NCBI GenBank assembly: GCA_019744815.1 | Contig: JAIEUA010000010.1 | Coordinates: forward strand, 248,001 to 312,000 | DNA length: 64,000 nt | Direction of reading: 5' to 3' | DNA from: Phycisphaerales bacterium | GTDB taxonomy: Bacteria > Planctomycetota > Phycisphaerae > Phycisphaerales > UBA1924 | Shown: one piece after another, positions 1 through 7,276 of the stretch | Layout of the letters: every line of letters begins with the position of its first letter | Position numbering within the stretch: position 1 is the first letter of the stretch | The notes under the pieces: generated by a model | What the model was told of the DNA's origin: nothing | Seen by the model: the letters and a program-made list of their open reading frames with translations, nothing else | Databases searched by the model: none | Translations under genes and position numbers: made by a program

Positions 1-60
1 GGTCTGGGTGCCGCGGCTGCTTTCGCATCCCGGCAGGTCGCCCGGTGAAGGGCGGAGAGA

Positions 61-88
61 ACTTTAGGTCTTCCCCCGCGTCGGTCAA
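61..88 (-). promoter_or_regulatory. Candidate sigma-70 promoter reading leftward
   Basis: Read on the minus strand, TTGACC (83-88) is followed after 16 bases by TAAAGT (61-66). It would drive transcription out of the left edge, possibly of a gene starting near position 27, where only about nine codons are visible. No transcript evidence is available. Confidence 0.35.
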
Positions 89-220
89 GTTTCGGGGCTC
101 TCAAAAACCCCATCCGAGATGCAAATCATCCAAAAACCTCGACTTGCGCCCCTTTGCGATTCCTTCACGAGACTTCGAGATCGGGGATCCTGCATGCCGT
201 ACAAAAACCTATTCAAGGCC

Positions 221-2188
221 CTACTTCGCCACCGCGGCGGTTTCTCCGGCCTTGGCGGAGAGCTCCAGACGCCGGTACAGGGCCGAATCCCGCTCGTTCT
301 CCGCGGTCTTGATGAGGATCGAGCCGTTGGTGTCGCGGAGAATCGCGGCGAAGACCGGAGAGCCTGAAAGGCCCGGGACCTGGGCGATGTCGAGCAGCAG
401 GACGCTGGTGGCGACGCGGATGCGGTCGGGCACGATGAAATCGATGGCGGGGACCGCGGCGACGTCCGCGGGAGCCGCGGGCTGAGGGCCGCCGGGGGGC
501 ACTTCGCGGCCGGGGGGCACCGCGGCAGCGGGGGCGGCGGGTGCCGCGGGAGCGGGCACATTGACCGCGGCGGCCAGGGCCTTGGGCAGCGGGATGTCGC
601 CGACGAGCGGATCACCGATGTTCATGCCCGCGGTCTGCTTGCGGTAGTAGCCGAGGTAGAACTTGAAGAGCTCGACGGAGGCGCGGGCCTCGCCGAGTTC
701 ACTCGCGGGGTTGACGGAGGTGACGAAGAAGTACTCGGAGCGGTCGACCTCGATGGGCGAGCTCCACTCCGACCAGGGGCCACGGACGATGGAAGCCTCG
801 GCGGCCTTCTTCTGCTCTTCCTTCAGCAGCGCGGCGCGGCCGAAGAGCGGGTTGTTGACGCCGACGCGGAGGCGGTAGCGGTACTTCTCGCCGGGCTGCG
901 CGGTCGCGTCGTGGACCCAGAAGCGGATGTTGTCGGTGGAGAGGAGGCTGGCGCCGGCGGCGACGGCGGTGTCGGTTCCCTGGATCGCCGTCAGGCGGGT
1001 GATGTCGGCCTCGAGCCGCCCGATCTCCTGCTCCAGGCGCTTGATCTCCGCGTTCAGCCGGTTGCGCTGGGCGGTGATGTTGGTGGCTTCTTTCGTGTCC
1101 TTGGGGGGCTGCGGCGGCTGAGGGGGCTGGGGGCGCTCGCCGGGCTTGGTGGGCTGAGTGGGCTGAGTGGGCTCGCGCGGGGCCGGCGTTTCCTTGGCCG
1201 GCGGCGCGGGGAGCTTGGCGAGGTCTTCCTTGGCCTTCTGCAGCGACGCCTTTTCCTGATCGAGCTTGCCCTGCTTCTGGGCGAGTTCGTTCACGTCGAT
1301 CTTGGCGGCGCTCATGGCGGCCATCTTCGACGGGGCTTCCCACGCGCGGGACGCGATGGTCTTGTAGAACGCGGGACGCAGGATCTCGGCCGAGCGTTCC
1401 TTGGCCTGGACCGTGAAGGTCTGCATGTCGGAGGTGGACTTTACCGAGTCGGACCAGGTGGTGATGAAGAGCGTGCGGCCGAGCATGGGCGGGACCATGG
1501 CGGCGTCGGACCACGTGCCGTCGGACTTGCCCTGCTGGCGCTCGACTTCGACGGAGACAACTTCGAGCCCTTCGCGCCACCAGCCCTGGGGCATGGGCTC
1601 GATGGGGCCGGGGCCGTCGGGATCGGAGAGCAGGGAGTCGATCAGGGCCTTGCCGCTGAAGGTGGATTCGACGCTGACAAACGCGTGGTCGTAGGGCTGC
1701 TCTTTGGGGAGGATGTTGGCGAGGACGGGGGAGTTCTTGACCTCGTCGGAGGCGATGGTGGCCCAGTACGACGCGGCGATCGCGGTGGCGGGCGCGGGGA
1801 GGGAGAGCTCGGCGTAGATGGCATCGCTGGCCTTGATCGGGCCGCCGCCGCCGAGGGCGATGGCGGGGCCGATGGCGCCGATGGACCGGCGGGGCGCGAT
1901 GCCGCCGCTGACGAGGGTGTCGAATTCCTTCTTGAGATCGGCGCCCGCGGCGTCGAGGCCCGGTGCGAGTTCGGGATTGGCCGATTCCATCTTGCCCTTG
2001 AGGACATCGGCGGCGGCCTTGACGGGCTCGATGGCGCGTTCAGGCGGAAGGGTGACGCTGCCGATCTTCACCTGGTTGGGCTGGGTGAGGAACTGCTGAG
2101 CGATGACGCCGAGGAACACCAGGCCGGTCACGCCGACGACGGCCTTCTCGATGTGCTGCTCGATCGGGTTGATGCCTTTGAGCTTCAT
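221..2188 (-). CDS. Membrane-anchored coiled-coil protein of the pilus operon (PilP position)
   Basis: Third gene of a leftward operon after pilM-like and PilO-like genes. The 655-residue protein has a short cytoplasmic N-terminus and one membrane segment at about residues 17-34. A long Ala/Pro-rich extracytoplasmic part follows, with a Pro/Thr/Lys linker between two predicted coiled coils near residues 300-400. The C-terminus has a strand-rich stretch where a PilP-like domain would sit. The start has a GGAG ribosome site six bases upstream. By position it should be part of the inner-membrane alignment complex of a type IV pilus or type II secretion-like machine. That assignment comes from gene order, since I recognise no diagnostic PilP motif. 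It is much longer than proteobacterial PilP (about 170 residues). The 114-base gap to the previous gene shows no terminator. Confidence 0.6.
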   Translation of the reverse strand: MKLKGINPIEQHIEKAVVGVTGLVFLGVIAQQFLTQPNQVKIGSVTLPPERAIEPVKAAADVLKGKMESANPELAPGLDAAGADLKKEFDTLVSGGIAPRRSIGAIGPAIALGGGGPIKASDAIYAELSLPAPATAIAASYWATIASDEVKNSPVLANILPKEQPYDHAFVSVESTFSGKALIDSLLSDPDGPGPIEPMPQGWWREGLEVVSVEVERQQGKSDGTWSDAAMVPPMLGRTLFITTWSDSVKSTSDMQTFTVQAKERSAEILRPAFYKTIASRAWEAPSKMAAMSAAKIDVNELAQKQGKLDQEKASLQKAKEDLAKLPAPPAKETPAPREPTQPTQPTKPGERPQPPQPPQPPKDTKEATNITAQRNRLNAEIKRLEQEIGRLEADITRLTAIQGTDTAVAAGASLLSTDNIRFWVHDATAQPGEKYRYRLRVGVNNPLFGRAALLKEEQKKAAEASIVRGPWSEWSSPIEVDRSEYFFVTSVNPASELGEARASVELFKFYLGYYRKQTAGMNIGDPLVGDIPLPKALAAAVNVPAPAAPAAPAAAVPPGREVPPGGPQPAAPADVAAVPAIDFIVPDRIRVATSVLLLDIAQVPGLSGSPVFAAILRDTNGSILIKTAENERDSALYRRLELSAKAGETAAVAK

Positions 2189-2302
2189 GCGAACTCCAAG
2201 TCTCGGATCGGGGCTCGATGGACGGATCTGCGAGCGGGTCTCGTCGTCGTTGCCCGGGAATGTCGGATGTCGGAAGTGGGATGTCGGAGGCGAAGAACGC
2301 GA

Positions 2303-3736
2303 TCAGCCGCCGCCGGGCGGGGTCTGACCGTCGGCGGGCTGGCCTTCGGGCTTGGCGTTGGGATCGACGGGGGGCGGGAGATCCGGCAGGCCCAGGGCGG
2401 TGCGGACGGCCTTGGGGAAGAACGGCTCGGACCAGCTTCGGAGCCAGATCGTCTCGATGTCGACCAGCACGCGGACGACGTTCTCGTCGCCGTAGTAGAA
2501 GCCGTTGGAGAGCTCGTTCCAGCCGTCGACCTTCTCCATCGCGATGCCGGTGACGGTCATGAAGTTGGTGCGGGCGACGGCGTCGAAGAACTCGGGGAGT
2601 CGCTTGCTGGACACCACCAAGGTGAGCTTGGCGCGACGGACGTCGTAGGTGTTGGCGCCGGCGGAGTCGCTGAAGCCGGTGATGGATTCGGCGCCGACGG
2701 CGGGGGCGGCGGCGTTGGGATCGACCGGTGCTCCGCCCGCAGAAGCGACGGCGGTCGCGGCGTTCTGGACCCGCCAGGGGAGCATCTCGATCTTCTCGAT
2801 GCGCTTCACGACCGCATCGCGGACCGGCGCGGGGCGGCCGCCCGGGCCGGTGTTGGCGTTCTTGATGACGGCGAAGAGGTCCTTGAGGAACCAGTAGTCG
2901 GTCTGATACACGAACGCCTGGGGTACACTCAAAGGTGTGGCGGGCGCGGTGAGCAGGATGTTGCCGCCCGACACGCTGGCGCCGAATCCGCCGGGAGCGG
3001 ATGAACCGGGCGTCGAGGACGCGGCGGTTCCGCCGGGGAAGAGCGACATATCGGCGTAGACGCGGACCTCGCCGGCCTTGCGCAGGTACTCGCTGCGGCG
3101 GGCCTCGATGAGCGTCTTCTGAAGAGTGTCCTTCTCCGTCGGAGTCAGCTCGCGGGTGGGCGAGGAGCCGCGGATCTTCTCCATCTCGCGCTTCTCGATG
3201 TCCTTGAGCTGAGACTCGAGGGCGGAGGCGTTGACGGGCCCGCCGGCGCCGACTTCAGCCAGAAGCTGGGCGTAGGCGGAGGGGACGCCGCGGTCGGGGT
3301 TGCCGACGAGCTTGGCGACAAAGTCGAGGGGCTTGCTGAGCTGCTCGCCGGGCTTGGGCTCGGGGAAAAGGCCCTCGACGAGCGGGACCTTGCCGGCGAG
3401 GTTGAAGGCCTCGGCGGCCTTGACCACGCTCTCGCCCTGGGAAAGCAGAGCTTTCTTGCGCTCGGCGTACTTGGCGGTGAGCACCGCGTTGGGCTCGGAC
3501 TTCTGCTCGACCGCGGCACCGGTGCCGATGGTGGGCAGGGCGTAGGTGACCTTGAGGTTGTTCACCTGGCTGAGCAGATCACCGGCGGACTTTTCCGCCT
3601 CGGTCTTGATCTGGTGGTTCCAGCTTTCGCTGAACCACCAGGTGGTGCCGAGGATGGCGACGGTGACGACGCTCAGGGTCGGGATGGCCCAGTGCTTCTT
3701 CACACCCTGGAGAACTTGTTTGGCGTCAAACTTCAA
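2303..3736 (-). CDS. PilO-like inner-membrane pilus assembly protein
   Basis: The 477-residue reading starts at a TTG whose last two bases overlap the TGA of the upstream pilM-like gene, so the two are probably translationally coupled. No ATG gives this frame without running far into pilM. One transmembrane helix lies at about residues 18-36, followed by an extracytoplasmic region rich in helices. A C-terminal ferredoxin-like stretch ends in a Pro/Gly-rich tail. Single-span topology, size class and position directly after PilM-PilN match PilO, which pairs with PilN in the periplasm. A middle insertion (about residues 190-260, Gly/Ser/Pro-rich) makes it more than twice the usual PilO length. 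Assignment to PilO is inference from order and topology. Confidence 0.65.
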   Translation of the reverse strand: MKFDAKQVLQGVKKHWAIPTLSVVTVAILGTTWWFSESWNHQIKTEAEKSAGDLLSQVNNLKVTYALPTIGTGAAVEQKSEPNAVLTAKYAERKKALLSQGESVVKAAEAFNLAGKVPLVEGLFPEPKPGEQLSKPLDFVAKLVGNPDRGVPSAYAQLLAEVGAGGPVNASALESQLKDIEKREMEKIRGSSPTRELTPTEKDTLQKTLIEARRSEYLRKAGEVRVYADMSLFPGGTAASSTPGSSAPGGFGASVSGGNILLTAPATPLSVPQAFVYQTDYWFLKDLFAVIKNANTGPGGRPAPVRDAVVKRIEKIEMLPWRVQNAATAVASAGGAPVDPNAAAPAVGAESITGFSDSAGANTYDVRRAKLTLVVSSKRLPEFFDAVARTNFMTVTGIAMEKVDGWNELSNGFYYGDENVVRVLVDIETIWLRSWSEPFFPKAVRTALGLPDLPPPVDPNAKPEGQPADGQTPPGGG

Positions 3737-5706
3737 TGGGTGCCCTCCGGCTTGGCCTGCTTGGGCAGTTTGGAGACGGTGAAGGTGATGGTGAAATTGG
3801 TGGAGGCGGGCAGACCCTCGGGGGTCGGGCCGCGGAGCGCTGAGAGCGGGGCGAGGGTTTCGAGGCTGCCCGAGCCGGTGCCGGCGCTGCTGGTGGGCGC
3901 GGTCGTGGTCGCGGGTGTGGCGGCGGCGCGCGGGTCGTTGGTGGCGGCGCCGGCGGTGGAGACGTCCTGACGCCAGGGCGTGGGCGCGATGTGGATCTCG
4001 TAGGGCACGTTGGCGCGAAGGTGGTTCGCCCGGAGCCACTTGTCGAGGGTGGCGAGGATGAACTTCTGCGACTCGGGCTGGTTGGTCGAGACCTGCATCT
4101 CGACGACCACCTGGGCGCGATCGGCGGGACCGAGCGGCCGCGTCGGGGCGGCTTCGGAGGGGGCGGCTTGGCCGGACTGCGAGGAGTCGGCCGCGGCACC
4201 CGCGGGGTAGTAGGTGGTCCGCATCTTCTCGAGACGGAAGCCGTCGGCGACGGTGGCGGAGGAGCCCACGGACTTGGCCCAGCCGGGGGCCTGGGCCTGC
4301 GCGTCTTCGAGCATGAGGCCGATATCGTTGACGATGTGGGCGTAGAAGTTCCGGTCGGAGACGAAGCCGATGAGCTTGGTGGGACGCTCGTCCGGGGCGG
4401 CGCCGCCGACGACTCCGGCGGCCTCGGCGTCCTGCTTCAGGCGATTGCCCTCCGCGACCACGGAGTGGATCGCGGGGATGTCGGTCGAGGCCGAGGCGCG
4501 CTGCACGCCGGCCTGATCGATGAAGGGCCGCGCGAACATCGCGGCGCCGGCGACGGCGGCGATGCCCGCGGCGGCGCCGAACCACTTGACCTTGCCCTTC
4601 CACATCGCCTCGCGGATGATCGAGACGGGCATGAGGTTGGCGTTGATGGTGCCGGCGCTGAGGCCCTGGAGCGCGAGGCCGTAGGCGGTGGTGAGCTCGA
4701 GGCAGCGGGCCTTGAACTTGCCGGCCCGCTCGCCGCCTTCGGCGCCGGCGTCGAGCGTGTTGAGGTTGGCCTTCTTGAACTCCTCGATGCGGTAGACCTC
4801 GATGCCGAGCTGCTGCTTGAGGTACTTGCGCAGGCCGGGGAGGTTGGAGGTGGCGCCGATGAGGATGACCCGCTGGAGGTTCGCGTCCTTGTGCAGCGAC
4901 TGGTAGTAGCCGATGGAGCGCTGGATGTCCTGACCCAGGTCGGTGAAGACGGGACGCATCGCCTGGAAAACCTGGCGGGCGTGCTTGGAGTCCTCGGCGT
5001 CCTGCTTGAGCTTCTCGGCCTTGGGGTAACCGATCTGGAAGGCTTGGACGAGCGAGTCGGTGAACTGATGTCCGCCGAGCGGGAAGGTGCGGACCCACAT
5101 GCGGCCGGCCTCGGAGATCACCAGATCGGTCGAGGTGGTGCCGATGTCGACGATGATCGTGCCGGGGGTTTTCTCGTCAAACTCCAGGTCGTACGCGAGG
5201 GCGTTGAAGACCGCGATGGGGCCGAGCGTGACGAAACCCGGGGTCAGGCCCACGTCCTGGAGCATCGTGAGACGCTCCATGATGCGCTCGCGCGTGATCG
5301 CGAAGATGCCGACTTCGATCTCGGGCGAATCGGGGCTAAGGAACGTCTGGTAGTCCCACTCGACCTGCTCGAGCGGGAAGGGGACCTGCTGCATCGCCTC
5401 GAACTTGACGATGTCGGGAACCTTCTTGGGCTCGACCGGCGGCAGCTTGGCGAAGCGCGCGAAGCTCGAGTGCCCGGGCACGCTCACCGCGATCTGAGCG
5501 TTGCTCAGGTCGTACTGGCTGACGAGCGTGCCCAGCGAGACGCGGAGCACGTCGGCGGGATCGACCCCGGGCGTGGAGAGCGTCTTGGGGTGATCGATGA
5601 TCGCCATGTCCAGGACATTGACGCGATCGCCCGCGTTCTCGAGTTTGACGGCCTTGATGGCCGCGGCCCCGATCTCGATGCCCCAGCAAATGTTCGAACT
5701 CGGCAT
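3733..5706 (-). CDS. pilM: PilM-type actin-like ATPase fused to a PilN-like membrane domain
   Basis: The 657-residue protein begins with a PilM/FtsA-like actin fold. It shows the first phosphate loop (EIGAAAIKAVKL, near residues 11-22), a second phosphate/Asp loop (VDIGTTSTDLVI, about 186-197) and an adenosine-loop-like LIGATSNLPGL (about 282-292). After residue 350 comes a short NANLMP segment like the N-terminus of PilN, then a membrane helix at about 374-392 and a roughly 260-residue extracytoplasmic part. In most bacteria PilM is cytosolic and binds the tail of a separate PilN. Here both appear to be one polypeptide, followed by PilO-like and PilP-position genes. A ribosome site (AGGA) lies about seven bases before the ATG. 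Frames are continuous through the fusion point, so it is not a sequencing frameshift. Confidence 0.82.
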   Translation of the reverse strand: MPSSNICWGIEIGAAAIKAVKLENAGDRVNVLDMAIIDHPKTLSTPGVDPADVLRVSLGTLVSQYDLSNAQIAVSVPGHSSFARFAKLPPVEPKKVPDIVKFEAMQQVPFPLEQVEWDYQTFLSPDSPEIEVGIFAITRERIMERLTMLQDVGLTPGFVTLGPIAVFNALAYDLEFDEKTPGTIIVDIGTTSTDLVISEAGRMWVRTFPLGGHQFTDSLVQAFQIGYPKAEKLKQDAEDSKHARQVFQAMRPVFTDLGQDIQRSIGYYQSLHKDANLQRVILIGATSNLPGLRKYLKQQLGIEVYRIEEFKKANLNTLDAGAEGGERAGKFKARCLELTTAYGLALQGLSAGTINANLMPVSIIREAMWKGKVKWFGAAAGIAAVAGAAMFARPFIDQAGVQRASASTDIPAIHSVVAEGNRLKQDAEAAGVVGGAAPDERPTKLIGFVSDRNFYAHIVNDIGLMLEDAQAQAPGWAKSVGSSATVADGFRLEKMRTTYYPAGAAADSSQSGQAAPSEAAPTRPLGPADRAQVVVEMQVSTNQPESQKFILATLDKWLRANHLRANVPYEIHIAPTPWRQDVSTAGAATNDPRAAATPATTTAPTSSAGTGSGSLETLAPLSALRGPTPEGLPASTNFTITFTVSKLPKQAKPEGTH

Positions 5707-6011
5707 GCGGAATCCTTGCGTTCGGACGATCTCGGGGCGAAGGCCCCGACGAGTGGTTCACGCGATCTAGCACCAGAGAGCCCGTGCCCTCCGCCCCCAC
5801 TTCCACTCCAACTGCTCCAGGCCGAAGCAGGCTTCGGTCTGATGCGAACCCAACACGGGCCGATCAGGCTGGCCTCCGAAGGGGCCAGACTGGGGCTTTG
5901 GAGGGGTTCTACGCCGTACCGAGCCCGGCGTGAGGGACGATGGTACACAAGTTCGCGCCCGGCCGACGGACTTGTGAGCGTCGGTTGGAAGGAATACGCA
6001 CGACGGTGCGC

Positions 6012-6042
6012 GGGGGTTGCGGGGGTTGCGGGGGTGTGCGGG
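6012..6042 (+). repeat. G-tract run with G-quadruplex potential
   Basis: Three GGGGG tracts separated by TTGC are followed by a GGG tract, giving four G-runs with loops of four to five bases on the plus strand. This fits the usual quadruplex pattern and is built from a nine-base tandem repeat. It lies about 110 bases upstream of the 6152 start codon. Confidence 0.55.
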
Positions 6043-6135
6043 TCACGCGGGCGCGGGGCCGGGTGCTCGGCCAAGGCCGGAACAGCCCGGAAGCTCGGAG
6101 AGCGAGCAGAAGTCCAGAACCGACGCGTGCCGGAT

Positions 6136-6151
6136 GCGGTACAGTACCGGC
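6136..6151 (+). promoter_or_regulatory. -10 box TACAGT inside a palindrome, leaderless start
   Basis: TACAGT (6140-6145) is exactly six bases before the ATG at 6152 and sits within the perfect palindrome CGGTAC-A-GTACCG (6136-6148). Transcription would start at or next to the start codon. The palindrome is a candidate operator. No clear -35 is seen. Confidence 0.45.
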
Positions 6152-6433
6152 ATGCTGCCCCGCGCTCTTGCTAACACGGAGATCTCCCCCGCTGCCCTGT
6201 CGAACCGGGTGCTGCGCCCGCTCGCCTGGGTCGCGCCGCTGGTCTTTGCCGCACTGCCGGTGATCGCCCAGGTGACGACCGCGACCGCTGAGAAGCCGCG
6301 TCCCCCGGTGCCGACGAAGGCGGAGGATCTTGGCGGCGGGCACATGGTGATGATGATCATCTTCGGGCTTGGCCTGTTGGCGATCGTGATTGGCGCCTGC
6401 CTCATCCCGGCGAAACGCGGACATATGGATTGA
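6152..6433 (+). CDS. Small two-span membrane protein, unknown function
   Basis: A 93-residue protein. The first hydrophobic segment (about residues 22-37, ending Ala-Gln) looks like a signal peptide or signal anchor. The second (about 65-82) is preceded by a Gly-Gly-Gly-His-Met-Val-Met-Met stretch and followed by a short basic tail. The start was chosen because a -10 box lies six bases upstream, although an in-frame ATG exists at 6134. The gene begins a run of three small genes leading into the RicT-like gene. I do not recognise the family. Confidence 0.55.
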   Translation: MLPRALANTEISPAALSNRVLRPLAWVAPLVFAALPVIAQVTTATAEKPRPPVPTKAEDLGGGHMVMMIIFGLGLLAIVIGACLIPAKRGHMD

Positions 6434-6515
6434 GCCCGAAGGGGTGAGGGCTGAGATTCGAGAGAGAACCCACCGGGTCGATCGTGCGCGGGGCTCTTCA
6501 GAAAGCGATAAACCC

Positions 6516-6824
6516 ATGCCGAGCCGACGCTTGCAGAATCTCGTGGCGCTCAATCTGGCGTTGGCCGGGGGGCTGGCCGCGTTGTGGCTCAGTAGCCCTG
6601 TCAAAGCCCAACCAGAATCCAACTCGCCACCGACCGGACGGGGCCGAGGCGAGTATCTGATGATCGGCAGCACGGTGCCGGGATCGAACGTGAGCCTGAT
6701 TCAGGTGCTGGACGTCTCGAATCAGGAGCTCATCACCTTGAAGTGGGATCAGGGACGGCGGGCCTACGTCGTCAGCGGCTACCGCAGCTTGGGTGGCGAT
6801 CGCAACCAGAAGGGGGAACGCTGA
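6516..6824 (+). CDS. Small secreted protein, unknown function
   Basis: A 102-residue protein with an Arg-rich N-terminus, a hydrophobic core at about residues 9-27 and an Ala-Gln cleavage site, so it is probably exported. The mature part carries a Gly-Glu-Tyr-Leu-Met-Ile-Gly stretch and alternating hydrophobic residues typical of a small beta domain. Its TGA shares one base with the ATG of the next gene, which implies coupled translation. The mature segment resembles the corresponding region of its neighbour (both have short strand-rich C-termini), so the two may act together. Function is unknown. Confidence 0.6.
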   Translation: MPSRRLQNLVALNLALAGGLAALWLSSPVKAQPESNSPPTGRGRGEYLMIGSTVPGSNVSLIQVLDVSNQELITLKWDQGRRAYVVSGYRSLGGDRNQKGER

Positions 6825-7267
6825 TGTCCCTCACTCTCCTTCCGGAGTCCGGATCCTCCTCTGATACGGCCTGCGATTCCGCTCGGGCCTCGGGCCGGGT
6901 CGTTGGGGCTGGTCGCACGGCGCTGTCGCGGTTGCCTGTCGAGGCGATGTTGTGGGTGTGCGCGGGCGTTTTGGGCGCGTGCGTGTTTGTGCGGGCGGGT
7001 GAGTTCTCGGCGGGAGCGCCGAATCTGTCGGGCGTGCCGCTGACCTCGGTGGCGCAGGCGCAGACCGCGCAGATGGTGGCGTCGGGCAACGGGTACTCGA
7101 TTCTGTCGACGAACACGTCGGGCGAGGCGAACGTGCTGGTGCAGGACGCGCGGGCCGAGGAGCTGACGGTGTACCGGACCGACAGCCAGGGGCTTTTGAC
7201 GCCGGTGCAACGAATTCGGCTGCAATCGGTGTTCGTCGAGGGACGCGCCCGCTTTGGCCGGCAGTAG
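6824..7267 (+). CDS. Membrane-anchored small protein, unknown function
   Basis: A 147-residue protein whose ATG overlaps the stop of the previous gene (TGATG). A hydrophilic N-terminus of about 38 residues precedes one membrane segment (about residues 42-58). The extracytoplasmic region contains a repeated-strand pattern (Asn-Gly-Tyr-Ser-Ile-Leu-Ser, then Leu-Thr-Val-Tyr-Arg-Thr) ending in an Arg-rich tail. No family is recognised. Close packing with the gene before, and only nine bases to the RicT-like start, suggest a shared locus. The RicT-like gene also has its own -10 box inside the end of this one. Confidence 0.6.
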   Translation: MSLTLLPESGSSSDTACDSARASGRVVGAGRTALSRLPVEAMLWVCAGVLGACVFVRAGEFSAGAPNLSGVPLTSVAQAQTAQMVASGNGYSILSTNTSGEANVLVQDARAEELTVYRTDSQGLLTPVQRIRLQSVFVEGRARFGRQ

Positions 7268-7276
7268 ACTTGCACG
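7265..7276 (+). promoter_or_regulatory. -10 box TAGACT, leaderless start of the RicT-like gene
   Basis: TAGACT (7265-7270) is exactly six bases before the ATG at 7277, overlapping the TAG stop of the preceding gene. No ribosome site is visible before that ATG. No strong -35 is seen. Confidence 0.45.

Larger units (their letters stand above)
5707..6151. other. Divergent intergenic region between pilM and small membrane gene
   Basis: A 445-base gap with no convincing gene. It holds a short G/C hairpin near 5732-5745 in the pilM leader and a G-rich run at 6012-6042. At its right end is a 13-base palindrome, CGGTAC-A-GTACCG (6136-6148), that overlaps the -10 box of the next gene. Promoters for both directions must lie here. 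Confidence 0.5.

Noticed and set aside
911..6174. Long rightward open frames (about 700 codons each) opposite the pilus operon
   Set aside because: They mirror the codon structure of the leftward genes, are extremely rich in Gly, Asp, Val and Leu, and lack any recognisable motif. High GC makes antisense frames open.
5909..6673. Leftward frame of 254 codons opposite the small genes at 6.1-6.8 kb
   Set aside because: It crosses two separate rightward genes and the G-rich intergenic run and has no domain signal. The rightward genes have signal peptides and overlapping stop-start junctions.
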